Shown: positions 6,793-15,013 of the stretch, one piece after another
Layout: every line of letters begins with the position of its first letter
Position numbering within the stretch: the stretch's first letter is position 1
Assembly (NCBI RefSeq): GCF_028290625.1
Contig: NZ_JAQGJM010000006.1
Location: 1-33,803, forward strand
Origin: Devosia sp.
GTDB lineage: Bacteria > Pseudomonadota > Alphaproteobacteria > Rhizobiales > Devosiaceae
Reading direction: 5' to 3'
DNA: 33,803 nt
Made by a program: the position numbers and the translations under genes
Notes under the pieces: model-generated
What the model was told of the DNA's origin: nothing
Seen by the model: the letters and a program-made list of their open reading frames with translations, nothing else
Databases searched by the model: none

Positions 6793-8208
6793 TCAACCGA
6801 AGACCGCGCGCGGTTCGGTGAAGGCCTGCATGCCCGCGACGCCGAACTCGCGGCCGAAACCCGACATCTTGAAGCCGCCGAACGGTGCACGCGGATCATC
6901 GACCATTTCATTGATCATGACCCGACCCGCCTGCAGGCGATTGGCGATCGAACGGGCCCGTTCCAGATCGGCGCCATAGATATAGGCGTGCAGGCCGTAC
7001 TCGATGTCGTTGGCAATGGCGACGGCCTCCGCCTCATCGCGGTAGGTGATCATGGCGAGCACCGGCCCGAAGATTTCCTCCTGGGCAATCGCCATGTCGT
7101 TGCGGACATTGGCGAACAGGGTCGGCTTTACGAAATTGCCGGCCTCCAGCCCTGCCGGCTTGCCCAGCCCGCCGGTTATCAGCTCCGCGCCCTCGTCGAT
7201 GCCCGTCTGAATGTAGTCCTGCACGCGCTGCCAATGGTTGGCGGTGATCATCGGCTGGATCGTCGTTGCGGGATCGGCTGGATCCCCTGCCCTCAGCATC
7301 TGCATCCGGGTCTTGAACGCAGCCTTGAACTCCTCGGCACGGTGCTCGGGAACCAGGATTCGCGTACCGGCAATGCAGGCGGAGCCCGTATTGTTGAGCC
7401 CGACAGTCAACGCGAACCGGACGGCGCCATCGACATCGGCGTCCGCCATGATCACGGTCGGCGATTTGCCACCGAGTTCGAGGGTAACGCGTTTCATGGT
7501 TTCGGTGGCATCCCGGTTGATCATCTTGCCAACCCGGGTCGAGCCGGTGAACGAGATTTTCTGCACATCGGGGCTGCGCGTATAGGTATTGCCGACCTGT
7601 TCGCCACGCCCGTTCACCAGATTGATCACGCCTGCCGGCAGGCCCGCCGCGTGGAATGCTTCCATCAGCACCTGTGCTTCCAGTGCGCTCAGTTCACTCG
7701 GCTTGATCACCACGGTGCAGCCGGCGGCCAGGGCCGACGCGGCCTTGCCGCAGATGAACCAGGGATTGCCATTCCAAGGGGTCAACAGGGCGGCGACGCC
7801 GAGCGGGACCCGCGTCACCGTGGCCTGGTTCACCACCTGCTCAAAGTTCTCCGGCTTGAGCGTTTCCTGGGCGAGGACGAAGAAATCGCGGGCCTGGCTC
7901 ATCGCATAGGCGGAAAAGCCAGTGAGGCCGCCGAATTCCGCTATACAGGCAGCGGTCAGGTCGTGCAGCCGATCGGTAAGGGCGTCGGCAAGCTTCTGCA
8001 GCCATGCCTTGCGCTCCTCGAGCGTCGTCTGCGACCACGCCGGGAAGGCCGCCTTGGCAGCGGCGACGGCTCGTTCGGCGTCCACCGTGTCGCCCAGGGT
8101 GACGCGGCCGATGATGACATTATTGAAGGGATTACGCACCTCGGCGACAATGCTGCCGTGAGATTGAACGAATTCACCGTTGATGAAGTGTCTGGTGATG
8201 ATTTGCAT
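6793..8208 (-). CDS. NAD(P)-dependent aldehyde dehydrogenase
   Basis: The 471-residue protein is a full-length aldehyde dehydrogenase that oxidises an aldehyde to the acid with NAD(P)+ in the cytoplasm. Key residues are in place: Asn146 in TPWNGNPW (oxyanion hole), the KPSE cofactor loop (169-172), the GSTRVG turn (222-227), Glu244 in LELGGKSP (general base) and the nucleophile Cys278 in NTGSACIAG. The cofactor strand ends in KPSE, which in this superfamily fits NAD or NADP. It lies 38 bp after the SDR gene at 8247-9107 and behind the TetR gene, so a TetR-SDR-ALDH operon is likely: alcohol to aldehyde to acid. The start at 8208 follows the usual N terminus and has AGGAG upstream. The natural substrate is unknown. 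Confidence 0.95.
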   Translation of the reverse strand: MQIITRHFINGEFVQSHGSIVAEVRNPFNNVIIGRVTLGDTVDAERAVAAAKAAFPAWSQTTLEERKAWLQKLADALTDRLHDLTAACIAEFGGLTGFSAYAMSQARDFFVLAQETLKPENFEQVVNQATVTRVPLGVAALLTPWNGNPWFICGKAASALAAGCTVVIKPSELSALEAQVLMEAFHAAGLPAGVINLVNGRGEQVGNTYTRSPDVQKISFTGSTRVGKMINRDATETMKRVTLELGGKSPTVIMADADVDGAVRFALTVGLNNTGSACIAGTRILVPEHRAEEFKAAFKTRMQMLRAGDPADPATTIQPMITANHWQRVQDYIQTGIDEGAELITGGLGKPAGLEAGNFVKPTLFANVRNDMAIAQEEIFGPVLAMITYRDEAEAVAIANDIEYGLHAYIYGADLERARSIANRLQAGRVMINEMVDDPRAPFGGFKMSGFGREFGVAGMQAFTEPRAVFG

Positions 8209-8246
8209 GAAAGAAACTCCTGTTTTGAAGGTTTAAAGAGGGTGGG

Positions 8247-9107
8247 TCAGGCTGTCGGCAGCGCCGGGATGGGGCCTGCGGTCATGTCGATGGATGCGCT
8301 GACGGCCTGCCAGCGATCCGCAGCGGCCGACCGGGCCTGCTCGGCCTGACGGGCAAACTGGAATGCGTCGCTACCGAGTAGAATGTGCGGGGGCAGTGCC
8401 TCCGCTTCCGCAACCTTCAGCACGACCTGAGCAACTTTGGCGGGGTCGCCGGTCTCATTGCCCCAATAGGCTTCCATCTGCTTCATGCTGGCGCCGACCG
8501 ACGGCTCGTATTCCGGCAATAGCGGTTCCTGGCCCGCATGGGCCCGCGTGCCCCAGCTCGTGCGCATCGCGCCGGGCTCCAGCGCCGTCATCTTGACGCC
8601 GAACGGCGCAACCTCGAGAGCGACGCCTTCGGTGAAACCGCCGACGCCCCATTTGGAGGCAAAATAGGCTGCATTGCCGGGAAAGGCCGTGCGACCGCCA
8701 AGCGATGAAATCTGAATGATGTGGCCGCTGCGCTGCCGGCGCATCACGGGGATCGCCGCACGGGTCAGGTTCACCACGCCGAACAGGCACGTCTCCACCA
8801 AATGGCGAAACTCGTCGGATGGGACCTGTTCGAAGGGACGGTTGTCACCGTAACCGGCATTGTTGACGAGCACATCGAGGCGGCCAAACGCCTCGACTGC
8901 TGCCGCAACGGCGGCCCTGCCCTCTGCCTCGATGGTGACATCGAGCGGAACGGCGCGGACCCGATCGCCATACTCGGTGACCAGATCGGCCAGTTGGCCG
9001 GTGTTGCGTGCCGTCGCGACGACTTTGTCGCCAGATTTCAGCGCTGCTTCGGCAATGCTGCGACCGAGGCCGCTTCCACTGCCAGTGATAAGCCAGACTT
9101 TCGACAT
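8247..9107 (-). CDS. Short-chain dehydrogenase/reductase (SDR)
   Basis: The 286-residue SDR has the cofactor motif TGSGSGLG (residues 8-15), NNAG (82-85), catalytic serines at 134-135 (ISS) and the YFASK motif (Tyr148, Lys152). Arg34 in TARN suggests NADP(H), an inference. The length and the C-terminal extension match the oxidoreductase group often found beside TetR regulators. The start at 9107 is chosen over 9122 because AGGAG precedes it by 7 bases and MSKVWLITGS is the normal start of the fold. The perfect palindrome at 9125-9144 lies 18 bases upstream of this start, so the gene is probably the direct target of the neighbouring TetR protein. The ALDH gene follows by 38 bp. Confidence 0.93.
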   Translation of the reverse strand: MSKVWLITGSGSGLGRSIAEAALKSGDKVVATARNTGQLADLVTEYGDRVRAVPLDVTIEAEGRAAVAAAVEAFGRLDVLVNNAGYGDNRPFEQVPSDEFRHLVETCLFGVVNLTRAAIPVMRRQRSGHIIQISSLGGRTAFPGNAAYFASKWGVGGFTEGVALEVAPFGVKMTALEPGAMRTSWGTRAHAGQEPLLPEYEPSVGASMKQMEAYWGNETGDPAKVAQVVLKVAEAEALPPHILLGSDAFQFARQAEQARSAAADRWQAVSASIDMTAGPIPALPTA

Positions 9108-9124
9108 TTTGGTTCTCCTCATTT

Positions 9125-9144
9125 ATGACTGTCCAGACAGTCAT
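9125..9144. promoter_or_regulatory. TetR-type operator
   Basis: ATGACTGTC (9125-9133) and GACAGTCAT (9136-9144) form a perfect 9-bp inverted repeat with a CA centre. It lies between the TetR gene (stop 9167) and the SDR start (9107), where a bound repressor would block transcription of SDR and ALDH. Size, symmetry and position are typical of TetR-family operators. A degenerate version lies before tetR at 9764-9783. Confidence 0.7.
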
Positions 9145-9166
9145 TTATTTTGACAAATGAAGTGGC

Positions 9167-9733
9167 TCAGCTCAGGGCCTGCCACGCGGCTTCGAACCCG
9201 GCTTCAGAATACTCATCCGCGCGCTCGGGATCGCGGATGATGGAGTCCGTCGTCGCGACCACGAGGGCCTCGACCAGGGCACCGACAAAATCGATTGGGG
9301 CGTTACGCAGCGCCCCGCGAGCACTCGCTCGCCGGATCAGCTCGAAGACAGGTTCGGCATAATCATAGGCCGACTTGCGGCTCTGCTCGCTCACCTGGTC
9401 CGAGACGTTCAGTTGCGCCTGCACCCGACGTTTGGATGGGTTGATGACGCCCCATTGCGTCCAGCCCGTCCAGAGACGATGAAACTGTGCCCGCGTATCA
9501 TCCTCGATGGACATGACGGCCGTGACGGTATCAGTCAGTTCCGTCGTCAATTCGAGATAGAGCACATTGAGCAGCTCGGCTTTGGTCTCGAAGTAGGTGA
9601 AGACCGAGCCGTGAGGAACTCCGGCCTTCTTGGCGATCTCGGACGTGGCGGCGCCAAGCCCTTGCTCTGCGATCAACGCAGTCGCCGCCGCCAAAATTCC
9701 GTTTCGCTTATCTTCGTTTCTTGGCCGCGCCAT
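9167..9733 (-). CDS. TetR/AcrR-family transcription regulator
   Basis: The 188-residue protein has a TetR DNA-binding domain in residues about 8-55. AAATALIAEQGLGAATSEIAKKAGVPHGSVFTYFETKAELLNVLY contains the helix-turn-helix and the usual FxYFxxKxxL end. The remainder is helical and would hold the ligand and dimer sites; it contains tryptophans (LWTGWTQWG) suggestive of an aromatic-lined pocket. ATG 9733 (MARPRNEDKR) is preferred to GTG 9745 because GGTGGA lies 7 bases upstream. It is followed on the same strand by SDR and ALDH. Palindromes at 9125-9144 and 9764-9783 suggest it represses both that pair and itself. The ligand is unknown, perhaps an aldehyde or alcohol handled by the two enzymes. 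Confidence 0.93.
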   Translation of the reverse strand: MARPRNEDKRNGILAAATALIAEQGLGAATSEIAKKAGVPHGSVFTYFETKAELLNVLYLELTTELTDTVTAVMSIEDDTRAQFHRLWTGWTQWGVINPSKRRVQAQLNVSDQVSEQSRKSAYDYAEPVFELIRRASARGALRNAPIDFVGALVEALVVATTDSIIRDPERADEYSEAGFEAAWQALS

Positions 9734-9763
9734 GCTCAATTCCACCGTTTGAATAACGAATAG

Positions 9764-9783
9764 ATGGCTGGTTACTCACTCAT
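9764..9783. promoter_or_regulatory. Degenerate TetR operator before tetR
   Basis: The 20-mer ATGGCTGGTTACTCACTCAT matches the perfect operator at 9125-9144 at 13 of 20 positions with the same spacing of its ATG...CAT ends. On the minus strand a TTGACA (9789-9784) abuts it, a good -35 for tetR, so a protein bound here would cover the promoter. The -10 is not clear. A weaker autoregulatory site is the inference. Confidence 0.4.
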
Positions 9784-9856
9784 TGTCAAGCACAAGCTTA
9801 GTACATTTTCCTAACCCGTCTCGGACCCACCGATACCAGAGCGGATCTCGCGCCGG

Positions 9857-10855
9857 CTAAATAGTCATGCCCTCAGCATCGAAACGCAGGACGCCTTCGT
9901 TGAGCGCCACCACCACATTGTCTTCTTGGGAGAAGACCGCGACGCCGGGGGCGCGCACAACCACCGGTTCGCCAGCACCAATATCGACATACACATAGGA
10001 GTCCGAACCCAAGTGTTCGATGCGCATCACCTTGCCTTCCCAGCCTTCTCCGGTCTGTTTGACACTCAAATGCTCTGGTCGCACTCCTATCGTCGACGCG
10101 CCGAATCTCGCCGCAAATCCATCCGCGAGCAGGTTCATCTTAGGGGAGCCTATGAACCCGGCGACGATCAGGGACACGGGGCGTTCATAGAGTTCTAGTG
10201 GAGTACCTACTTGCTCGACACGACCTGCATTGAGCACGACAATCCGATCGGCCAAAGTCATTGCTTCGACCTGGTCATGCGTCACATAGATCATGGTCGT
10301 ACCGGGGAGGGATTGCTTTAGCGCGGCAATTTCCAGCCGGGTCTGCACTCGGAGGGCGGCGTCCAGATTGCTGAGTGGCTCATCAAAAAGGAAGACCTTA
10401 GGATCCCGTACGATGGCCCGGCCAATCGCCACGCGCTGCCGCTGGCCGCCCGATAGCTGGCGCGGAAGTCGGTCGAGCAGTTGGTCGAGTTGCAACTTGC
10501 GGGCCGCATCGCTTACTTTGGTATCGATCTCGGCCTTGCTGAGATTCTGGATTTTGAGGGCATAGGCCATGTTGTCGAACACGCTCATGTGCGGGTAGAG
10601 CGCATAGGACTGGAACACCATGGCGATGCCGCGTTGAGACGGCGGCACTTTGGTCACATCGAGACCATCGATGCTCAGCGTCCCACCGCTGACCGCTTCG
10701 AGCCCCGAAATGCAGCGCAGCAAAGTCGACTTGCCGCAGCCTGAGGGGCCGACGAAGACTACGAATTCCCCAGATGGGATTTCCAGGTTCACGTCCTTGA
10801 GGATGTCGAAGGCACCGAAGCGCTTGTCGAGATTACTGATCGTCAGTCTGGCCAT
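9857..10855 (-). CDS. Sugar ABC transporter ATPase (MalK/UgpC/MsmK type)
   Basis: The 332-residue protein energises import of a sugar through the two permeases encoded at 11924-13599. The Walker [10 protein letters not shown] is at residues 36-44, the Q-loop [10 protein letters not shown] at 81-90, the signature LSGGQRQR at 134-141, Walker B VFLFDEP at 154-160, and the switch His in IYVTHDQ. All catalytic residues are present. The C-terminal portion (from about 240) is the regulatory TOBE-type domain, slightly shorter than in the usual 360-residue family members. It is the last gene of the minus-strand operon, 20 bp after the dehydrogenase. Its placement after the dehydrogenase, not beside the permeases, is unremarkable for these operons. 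Confidence 0.96.
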   Translation of the reverse strand: MARLTISNLDKRFGAFDILKDVNLEIPSGEFVVFVGPSGCGKSTLLRCISGLEAVSGGTLSIDGLDVTKVPPSQRGIAMVFQSYALYPHMSVFDNMAYALKIQNLSKAEIDTKVSDAARKLQLDQLLDRLPRQLSGGQRQRVAIGRAIVRDPKVFLFDEPLSNLDAALRVQTRLEIAALKQSLPGTTMIYVTHDQVEAMTLADRIVVLNAGRVEQVGTPLELYERPVSLIVAGFIGSPKMNLLADGFAARFGASTIGVRPEHLSVKQTGEGWEGKVMRIEHLGSDSYVYVDIGAGEPVVVRAPGVAVFSQEDNVVVALNEGVLRFDAEGMTI

Positions 10856-10875
10856 GAAAGCAACTCCGGGTCGGT

Positions 10876-11910
10876 TTAACGAACGAACACGGCCTTTTCG
10901 GTTTCGCGTTGGTCAAAGAGGCGGAAGGCGGTTTCGGCTTCGTCGAGGCGGAAGGTGTGGGTGGCCAGCCGCTCCAGATCGATCTTGTGGGTCGCGATGG
11001 TGGCGAGGATGTCCTGATATTCGTTGATGCCGAAGTACCAGGAACCGAACACCGTCAGTTGCTTGCGGATCAGTTGATCGCTGGGGCGGATAGTGGTCTG
11101 GGCGTTTTCGCCCACAAAGGCCATGCGGCCGAGGGGAGCCAGCGCATCGAGAGCCATATTGTGCGCGGCGGTATTGCCTGAGCAATCGATGGCGCCCGTC
11201 AGCCCCTCGCCGCCCGAAAATTCCCGAACAACTTGAGCCGCCTGAGGGTCGGTAGGGTCGACAACGAGATCGGCGCCCAGCTTCTTGGCAAACTCTCTTC
11301 TCTCGGCAATGGGGTCGAGCGCCACCACCTGGCCGCCCAGCGCCTTGGCCGCCAATACGCCGCTGGACCCCATCGGTCCCAGACCCCAGATACCGATGCG
11401 CGAAAGACCGTTGACGCCAACCTTGCGGCAGGCCGAAAACAGCGTGCCGAAAGCGTCGGTGGATATGGCGGCGGCCACCGCCGACATGTGCCCGGGCACC
11501 TTCAGCAGATTGCGGGCCGGCACCTTCAGGAATTCGGCGTTGCCGCCATCCATCGTGAACCCGAGACATCTCCACTTGGCGCAAAGGTGCATGTCGCCGC
11601 GCCGGCAATGCGCACAGACGCCACAACCGACCGCCAGATAGACCGCGACGCGATCCCCCACGGCGAACTCCGTCACCGCCCCGCCGGTGGCCACAACCGT
11701 GCCCGCCGGCTCATGGCCACAGACGAAGCCCCCCGTCGCGTCCCCTCCCCCCACTACGGCATTGCCGTAATAGAGGCTGAGGTCGCTGCGGCAGATGCAC
11801 GAAGCGTGCATTTCGACCAGCACTTCGTCCGGCCCCACGTCAGGTATGGGGATCGAACGGATTTCCACCTGCTTGTTGCCGGGCAGAAAGACAGCTTGCA
11901 TCTGTGGCAC
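10876..11910 (-). CDS. Zinc-dependent alcohol/polyol dehydrogenase
   Basis: This medium-chain dehydrogenase (344 residues from GTG 11910) has the catalytic zinc ligands Cys40 (CICRSD) and His66/Glu67 (CGHEPAG). A structural zinc cluster is also present (GCGVCAHCRRGDMHLC). The Rossmann motif GLGPMGSSG precedes VVALDP; the Asp after the second strand points to NAD+. It probably oxidises a sugar or polyol brought in by the transporter. GTG 11910 is preferred because GGAG lies 7 bases upstream; the internal ATG at 11901 would be 16 bases away. It lies 13 bp after the second permease gene and 20 bp before the ATPase gene, inside the sugar operon. Substrate not identifiable from sequence. Confidence 0.93.
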   Translation of the reverse strand: MPQMQAVFLPGNKQVEIRSIPIPDVGPDEVLVEMHASCICRSDLSLYYGNAVVGGGDATGGFVCGHEPAGTVVATGGAVTEFAVGDRVAVYLAVGCGVCAHCRRGDMHLCAKWRCLGFTMDGGNAEFLKVPARNLLKVPGHMSAVAAAISTDAFGTLFSACRKVGVNGLSRIGIWGLGPMGSSGVLAAKALGGQVVALDPIAERREFAKKLGADLVVDPTDPQAAQVVREFSGGEGLTGAIDCSGNTAAHNMALDALAPLGRMAFVGENAQTTIRPSDQLIRKQLTVFGSWYFGINEYQDILATIATHKIDLERLATHTFRLDEAETAFRLFDQRETEKAVFVR

Positions 11911-11923
11911 GAGAATTCTCCTG

Positions 11924-12742
11924 TTATTTGACGGCGCCGGCAGTAAGGCCGCGCACGAAGGATCGCTGCATAGCGAGGAACAGCACGACCAGCGGCGCAA
12001 AGGCGATCAGTCCCGCAGCCGCGATGCCGCCATAGTCAACGCCGTAACGGCCCTGCAGGCTGGCCGCGCCCACCGTCAGGGGCTTGAGGCTTTCAGTCTG
12101 GAACACCACCAGGGGCAGGAGATATTCCTGCCAAGCAAAAAGGAAGGTGATGAGACCCAGCGACATTAGGCCGGGCTTGACGACCGGCACGACGATGGTG
12201 AGGAAGAGCTTAAGGAGCCCCGCTCCGTCCATGACCGCCGCCTCGATCAGTTCGTCCGGCACGTCTTGTATCACTGTGCGCATCATGAAGACCGAGAACG
12301 GCATCAGCAGTGCCGCCTGCGGCAGGATCACCCCGATCCTGTTGTCGATAAGCCCAAGCGCCTGCAAGTTGCCGTAGAGCGCCACGATCACCGAGGGTGC
12401 TGGCACGACGAGCCCGGCGAGGAAAAGCGCAAACAGGATTTCCTTGCCGGGGAAGCGCAGCTTGGCGAACGCGAAGCCCGCCAGCGGCGCCGTCAGCAGC
12501 ACCAGGATAGTCACGCTCACAGCGGTGATGACGCTGTTCATGAAGTAGGTGGCAAAGCCCGCCTCGTTCCAGATACGCGCGAAATTGCCAAGATTGATCG
12601 GCCAGCTCAGCGTCAGCGGGCCGGAAAATAGATCGGCCTCGCTGCGGATGGCGGCCAGGAATACTAGATAGACCGGCACTAAGGCGTAGAGCGCGAAGGC
12701 CAGCAGTATCAGGTTCTGGAACAGGCGGGGACTCTTGGTCAT
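11924..12742 (-). CDS. Sugar ABC permease (MalG type)
   Basis: The 272-residue integral membrane protein has about six hydrophobic segments, starting with LILLAFALYALVPVYLVFLA. It carries the cytoplasmic coupling loop of binding-protein-dependent permeases (DELIEAAVMDGAGLLKLFLTIVVPVVKPG, around residues 175-203), with the EAA-x3-G core. It forms the channel together with the MalF-type protein encoded upstream. Its ATG overlaps the upstream gene's TGA in an ATGA (12739-12742), so the two are translationally coupled. The frame is open far upstream, but that part is antisense or out-of-frame sequence of the neighbouring gene. Confidence 0.95.
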   Translation of the reverse strand: MTKSPRLFQNLILLAFALYALVPVYLVFLAAIRSEADLFSGPLTLSWPINLGNFARIWNEAGFATYFMNSVITAVSVTILVLLTAPLAGFAFAKLRFPGKEILFALFLAGLVVPAPSVIVALYGNLQALGLIDNRIGVILPQAALLMPFSVFMMRTVIQDVPDELIEAAVMDGAGLLKLFLTIVVPVVKPGLMSLGLITFLFAWQEYLLPLVVFQTESLKPLTVGAASLQGRYGVDYGGIAAAGLIAFAPLVVLFLAMQRSFVRGLTAGAVK

Positions 12743-13599
12743 GGCTTCCTTAGCAGGGTGAAAGCGCCGGCGCTGATGGCCAGAACGATGATGAGCAAGA
12801 CGACCGACAGGGTGGCGGCGTAGCCGAAGTCGCCGACCAGGAAGAAGGTTTTGTAGATGTGCGTGGTCAGCACTTCGGTCGCGTAGCCCGGGCCACCCTG
12901 GGTAGTGACCCACACCAGATCGAAAAACCGCATGGCTTCGATGGCGGCATAAAGCCCGAGAAACAACGTAGAGCCGCGCAGCAGCGGAACGGTGAGATCG
13001 CGGAACTTCCGCCACCAGCTTGCGCCGTCAATCGAGGCGGCTTCATAAAGCGCGGGATCGATGGACTGGATCGCGGCGAGGTAGATGATCACGCAGAAGC
13101 CGAAGAAGGTCCAGGCGCCTACCACATTGAGCGACAGCAGCGCCGTGCTCTCCTGCGCCAGCCAAGCGCCTCCCAGGCCGCCCAGGCCGACGGCCTCGAG
13201 CCCGAAATTGAGCAGGCCGAAAATCGGGTTGTAGATCCAGCCCCAGATGATTCCGGCGACCACCAGGGGAATGGTGCGCGGGATGAAGTAGACGGCTCCG
13301 AGCCAGCGCACGACATTGGCATTGCGGTCGGCCAGGATCGCTGCAATCACCAGCCCTGCCAGCAGCGGAAAGGCCAGCGTCAGCACCACCCAGATGCCAT
13401 TGTGCCAAAGCGCGGTCCAGAACACGGCGTCGCTCAGCAGTCGGCTGTAATTGGCGAGGCCAATGAACTCCCCGGCGATGCCGTTGTCCCATGCGAAAAA
13501 GCTGAAGCCGAAGACTTGCAGGATCGGTAGGCCGACGAACAGCAGGTAGAGCGCCAGTGAGGGTAGCAGAAACAGATAGGCGGAACGGGTGGTCAGCAT
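12739..13599 (-). CDS. Sugar ABC permease (MalF type)
   Basis: The 286-residue inner-membrane protein has about six membrane segments. The first is AYLFLLPSLALYLLFVGLPILQVFGFSFF, followed by WDNGIAGEFIGLANYSRLL, a common feature of sugar permeases of this group. The EAA-loop is ALYEAASIDGASWWRKFRDLTVPLLRG (about 186-212). It pairs with the downstream MalG-type protein, overlapping it by 4 bp. Upstream, a strong hairpin (13626-13650) separates it from the binding-protein gene. It is a standard member of the CUT1 group, which usually carries di- or oligosaccharides or glycerol-phosphate-like compounds. Confidence 0.95.
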   Translation of the reverse strand: MLTTRSAYLFLLPSLALYLLFVGLPILQVFGFSFFAWDNGIAGEFIGLANYSRLLSDAVFWTALWHNGIWVVLTLAFPLLAGLVIAAILADRNANVVRWLGAVYFIPRTIPLVVAGIIWGWIYNPIFGLLNFGLEAVGLGGLGGAWLAQESTALLSLNVVGAWTFFGFCVIIYLAAIQSIDPALYEAASIDGASWWRKFRDLTVPLLRGSTLFLGLYAAIEAMRFFDLVWVTTQGGPGYATEVLTTHIYKTFFLVGDFGYAATLSVVLLIIVLAISAGAFTLLRKP

Positions 13600-13625
13600 G
13601 GCTCACTCGCGTCTGGGGCGTGAAA

Positions 13626-13650
13626 GGGCGAGCTCCATCGGAGCCCGCCC
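13626..13650 (-). promoter_or_regulatory. Intercistronic hairpin after binding protein
   Basis: GGGCGAGCTCC (13626-13636) pairs with GGAGCCCGCCC (13640-13650) at 10 of 11 positions across a 3-base loop. It lies between the stop of the binding-protein gene (13667) and the start of the first permease gene (13599). Hairpins here typically protect the upstream binding-protein message and lower permease expression. No T-tract follows, so full termination is unlikely. Confidence 0.6.
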
Positions 13651-13666
13651 GGGAGAGCAAAGCGGG

Positions 13667-14971
13667 TCAAGGCACCCAGCGTTCGCCATTGTCGATGGCT
13701 TTTTGCCAGGCGACGTCCATGGCGCTGAGGAACTCATCGGCGGTAGCGTCACCGCCAACCATCCGCTGCAGCTCGGCATAAAGGACCTGGGTCACGCTTT
13801 CGGGCACAGTTGTGTGCAGGTCGTAAAAGTTGGTATCGGGCGTCGCCAGACCTTGAGTGTAGAAGGACTTGACGATGGGCAGCGCGTCCCATTGCTCCAG
13901 CTCCTGAGGGGTCGTGCCAATGGGAACGAGATAACCCTTCTCGACCCAGACTTCGCGGCTCGCCGGCGAGATTAGGCAGTTAATATAGGCGGCGGCGGCG
14001 TCCTTCACATCCTGGCTGGCGTTGGCGGAAACCTGCCACTGCGAGCCCTCGCCCCACATGGTGCCCGGCGCCACGCCATCGGCGATCGGCGGCAGCATGA
14101 AGACGCCGAGATCGAACGAAGCCCCTCGCGCCATGTCCTGCAGGACCCAGGTCCCCGTAATGGTCATGGCTGCGCGTCCGGAGAGAAACAGCGCATTGGC
14201 TTCGTCATAGCCGATGCCGTTGAAGCCCTTCGGGAAATATCCGTTTTCGGCCCAGGACTGGAACGTTTCGGCGGCCAGCTTGAATTGGTCGTTGGCCCAA
14301 GGCGTATCGCCGAACAGCACTGTTTCCTCGACATCCTTGCCCGCGGTGAGGCCAAGCAGCAGGCTCAGCGTATTGGTCGCCGGCCAGCGGTCGCGGTTGC
14401 CGAAGGCAATCGGCGTAATGCCCTTGGCCTTGAAGGCTTCCACCGCCGCCTGGAACTCGGCATAGGTAGTGGGGACGGCGATGCCATTTTCCTTGAACAG
14501 AGCGGGATTGTAATAAACCCCCATCAGGTCCTGCTCCATCGGCACGCCATAGAGGGCGCCCTGGAAGCCGTTGCGGCCGCGATAGAAGCCGTTGATGCCT
14601 TCCCAGCCATATTGCTCGTAATAATCATCGAGCGGGGCCAGTGCGCCAACCCGAGCGTAGCCGGCCAGCACCGAGGCGGCCGGCCAAGTATAGGCCAGGT
14701 CCGGGGTCTTGTTGGCGGAGACGGCGAGGCGGTAGCTGTCGCGGATGCCGATCGAGGGTGCGATCGTGCGCAGCACCGTGGCGCCGTTGAGATCTGGCGC
14801 GCAAGTCGTGATCAGCTCATCCATTGCGGGGCCGGCCGCGGTGATGCCGGCCATAGCGAACTGGTCCCACTGCGTGACCACGGTCTGGGCGGCGGCAGGC
14901 TGGATGCAGACGCTGGCGGCGATGCCGGCAGCAAGCAGCAACGGCATGTGCCGTTGGGTCGAAAGTGTCAT
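13667..14971 (-). CDS. Periplasmic sugar-binding protein (MalE-like)
   Basis: The 434-residue protein begins with a signal peptide (MTLSTQRHMPLLLAAGIAASVCIQPAAAQ, cleavage after AAAQ). It continues as a type-1 extracellular solute-binding protein. Family signs are DLAYTWPAASVLAGYARVGALAPLDDYYEQ, the GVPMEQDLMGVYYNPALFKENGI segment, AEFQAAVEAFKAKG, FLSGRAAMTITGTW, and the C-terminal SPASREVWVEKGYLVPI. It delivers the sugar to the MalF/MalG-type permeases. A GGAGG site precedes the start. It sits 42 bp after the isomerase and is followed by a strong hairpin at 13626-13650, in line with high expression. The ligand cannot be read from sequence; aromatic residues in the cleft fit a sugar. Confidence 0.95.
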   Translation of the reverse strand: MTLSTQRHMPLLLAAGIAASVCIQPAAAQTVVTQWDQFAMAGITAAGPAMDELITTCAPDLNGATVLRTIAPSIGIRDSYRLAVSANKTPDLAYTWPAASVLAGYARVGALAPLDDYYEQYGWEGINGFYRGRNGFQGALYGVPMEQDLMGVYYNPALFKENGIAVPTTYAEFQAAVEAFKAKGITPIAFGNRDRWPATNTLSLLLGLTAGKDVEETVLFGDTPWANDQFKLAAETFQSWAENGYFPKGFNGIGYDEANALFLSGRAAMTITGTWVLQDMARGASFDLGVFMLPPIADGVAPGTMWGEGSQWQVSANASQDVKDAAAAYINCLISPASREVWVEKGYLVPIGTTPQELEQWDALPIVKSFYTQGLATPDTNFYDLHTTVPESVTQVLYAELQRMVGGDATADEFLSAMDVAWQKAIDNGERWVP

Positions 14972-15013
14972 AGTTTCCTCCTTCTATGAACTGGAATGGG
15001 ACGGCGCGCCGCC

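Noticed and set aside
6781..8349. 522-codon plus-strand frame opposite the aldehyde dehydrogenase
   Set aside because: It has shadow composition (Gly/Arg/His-rich) and no family signs, and the opposite strand encodes a complete aldehyde dehydrogenase.
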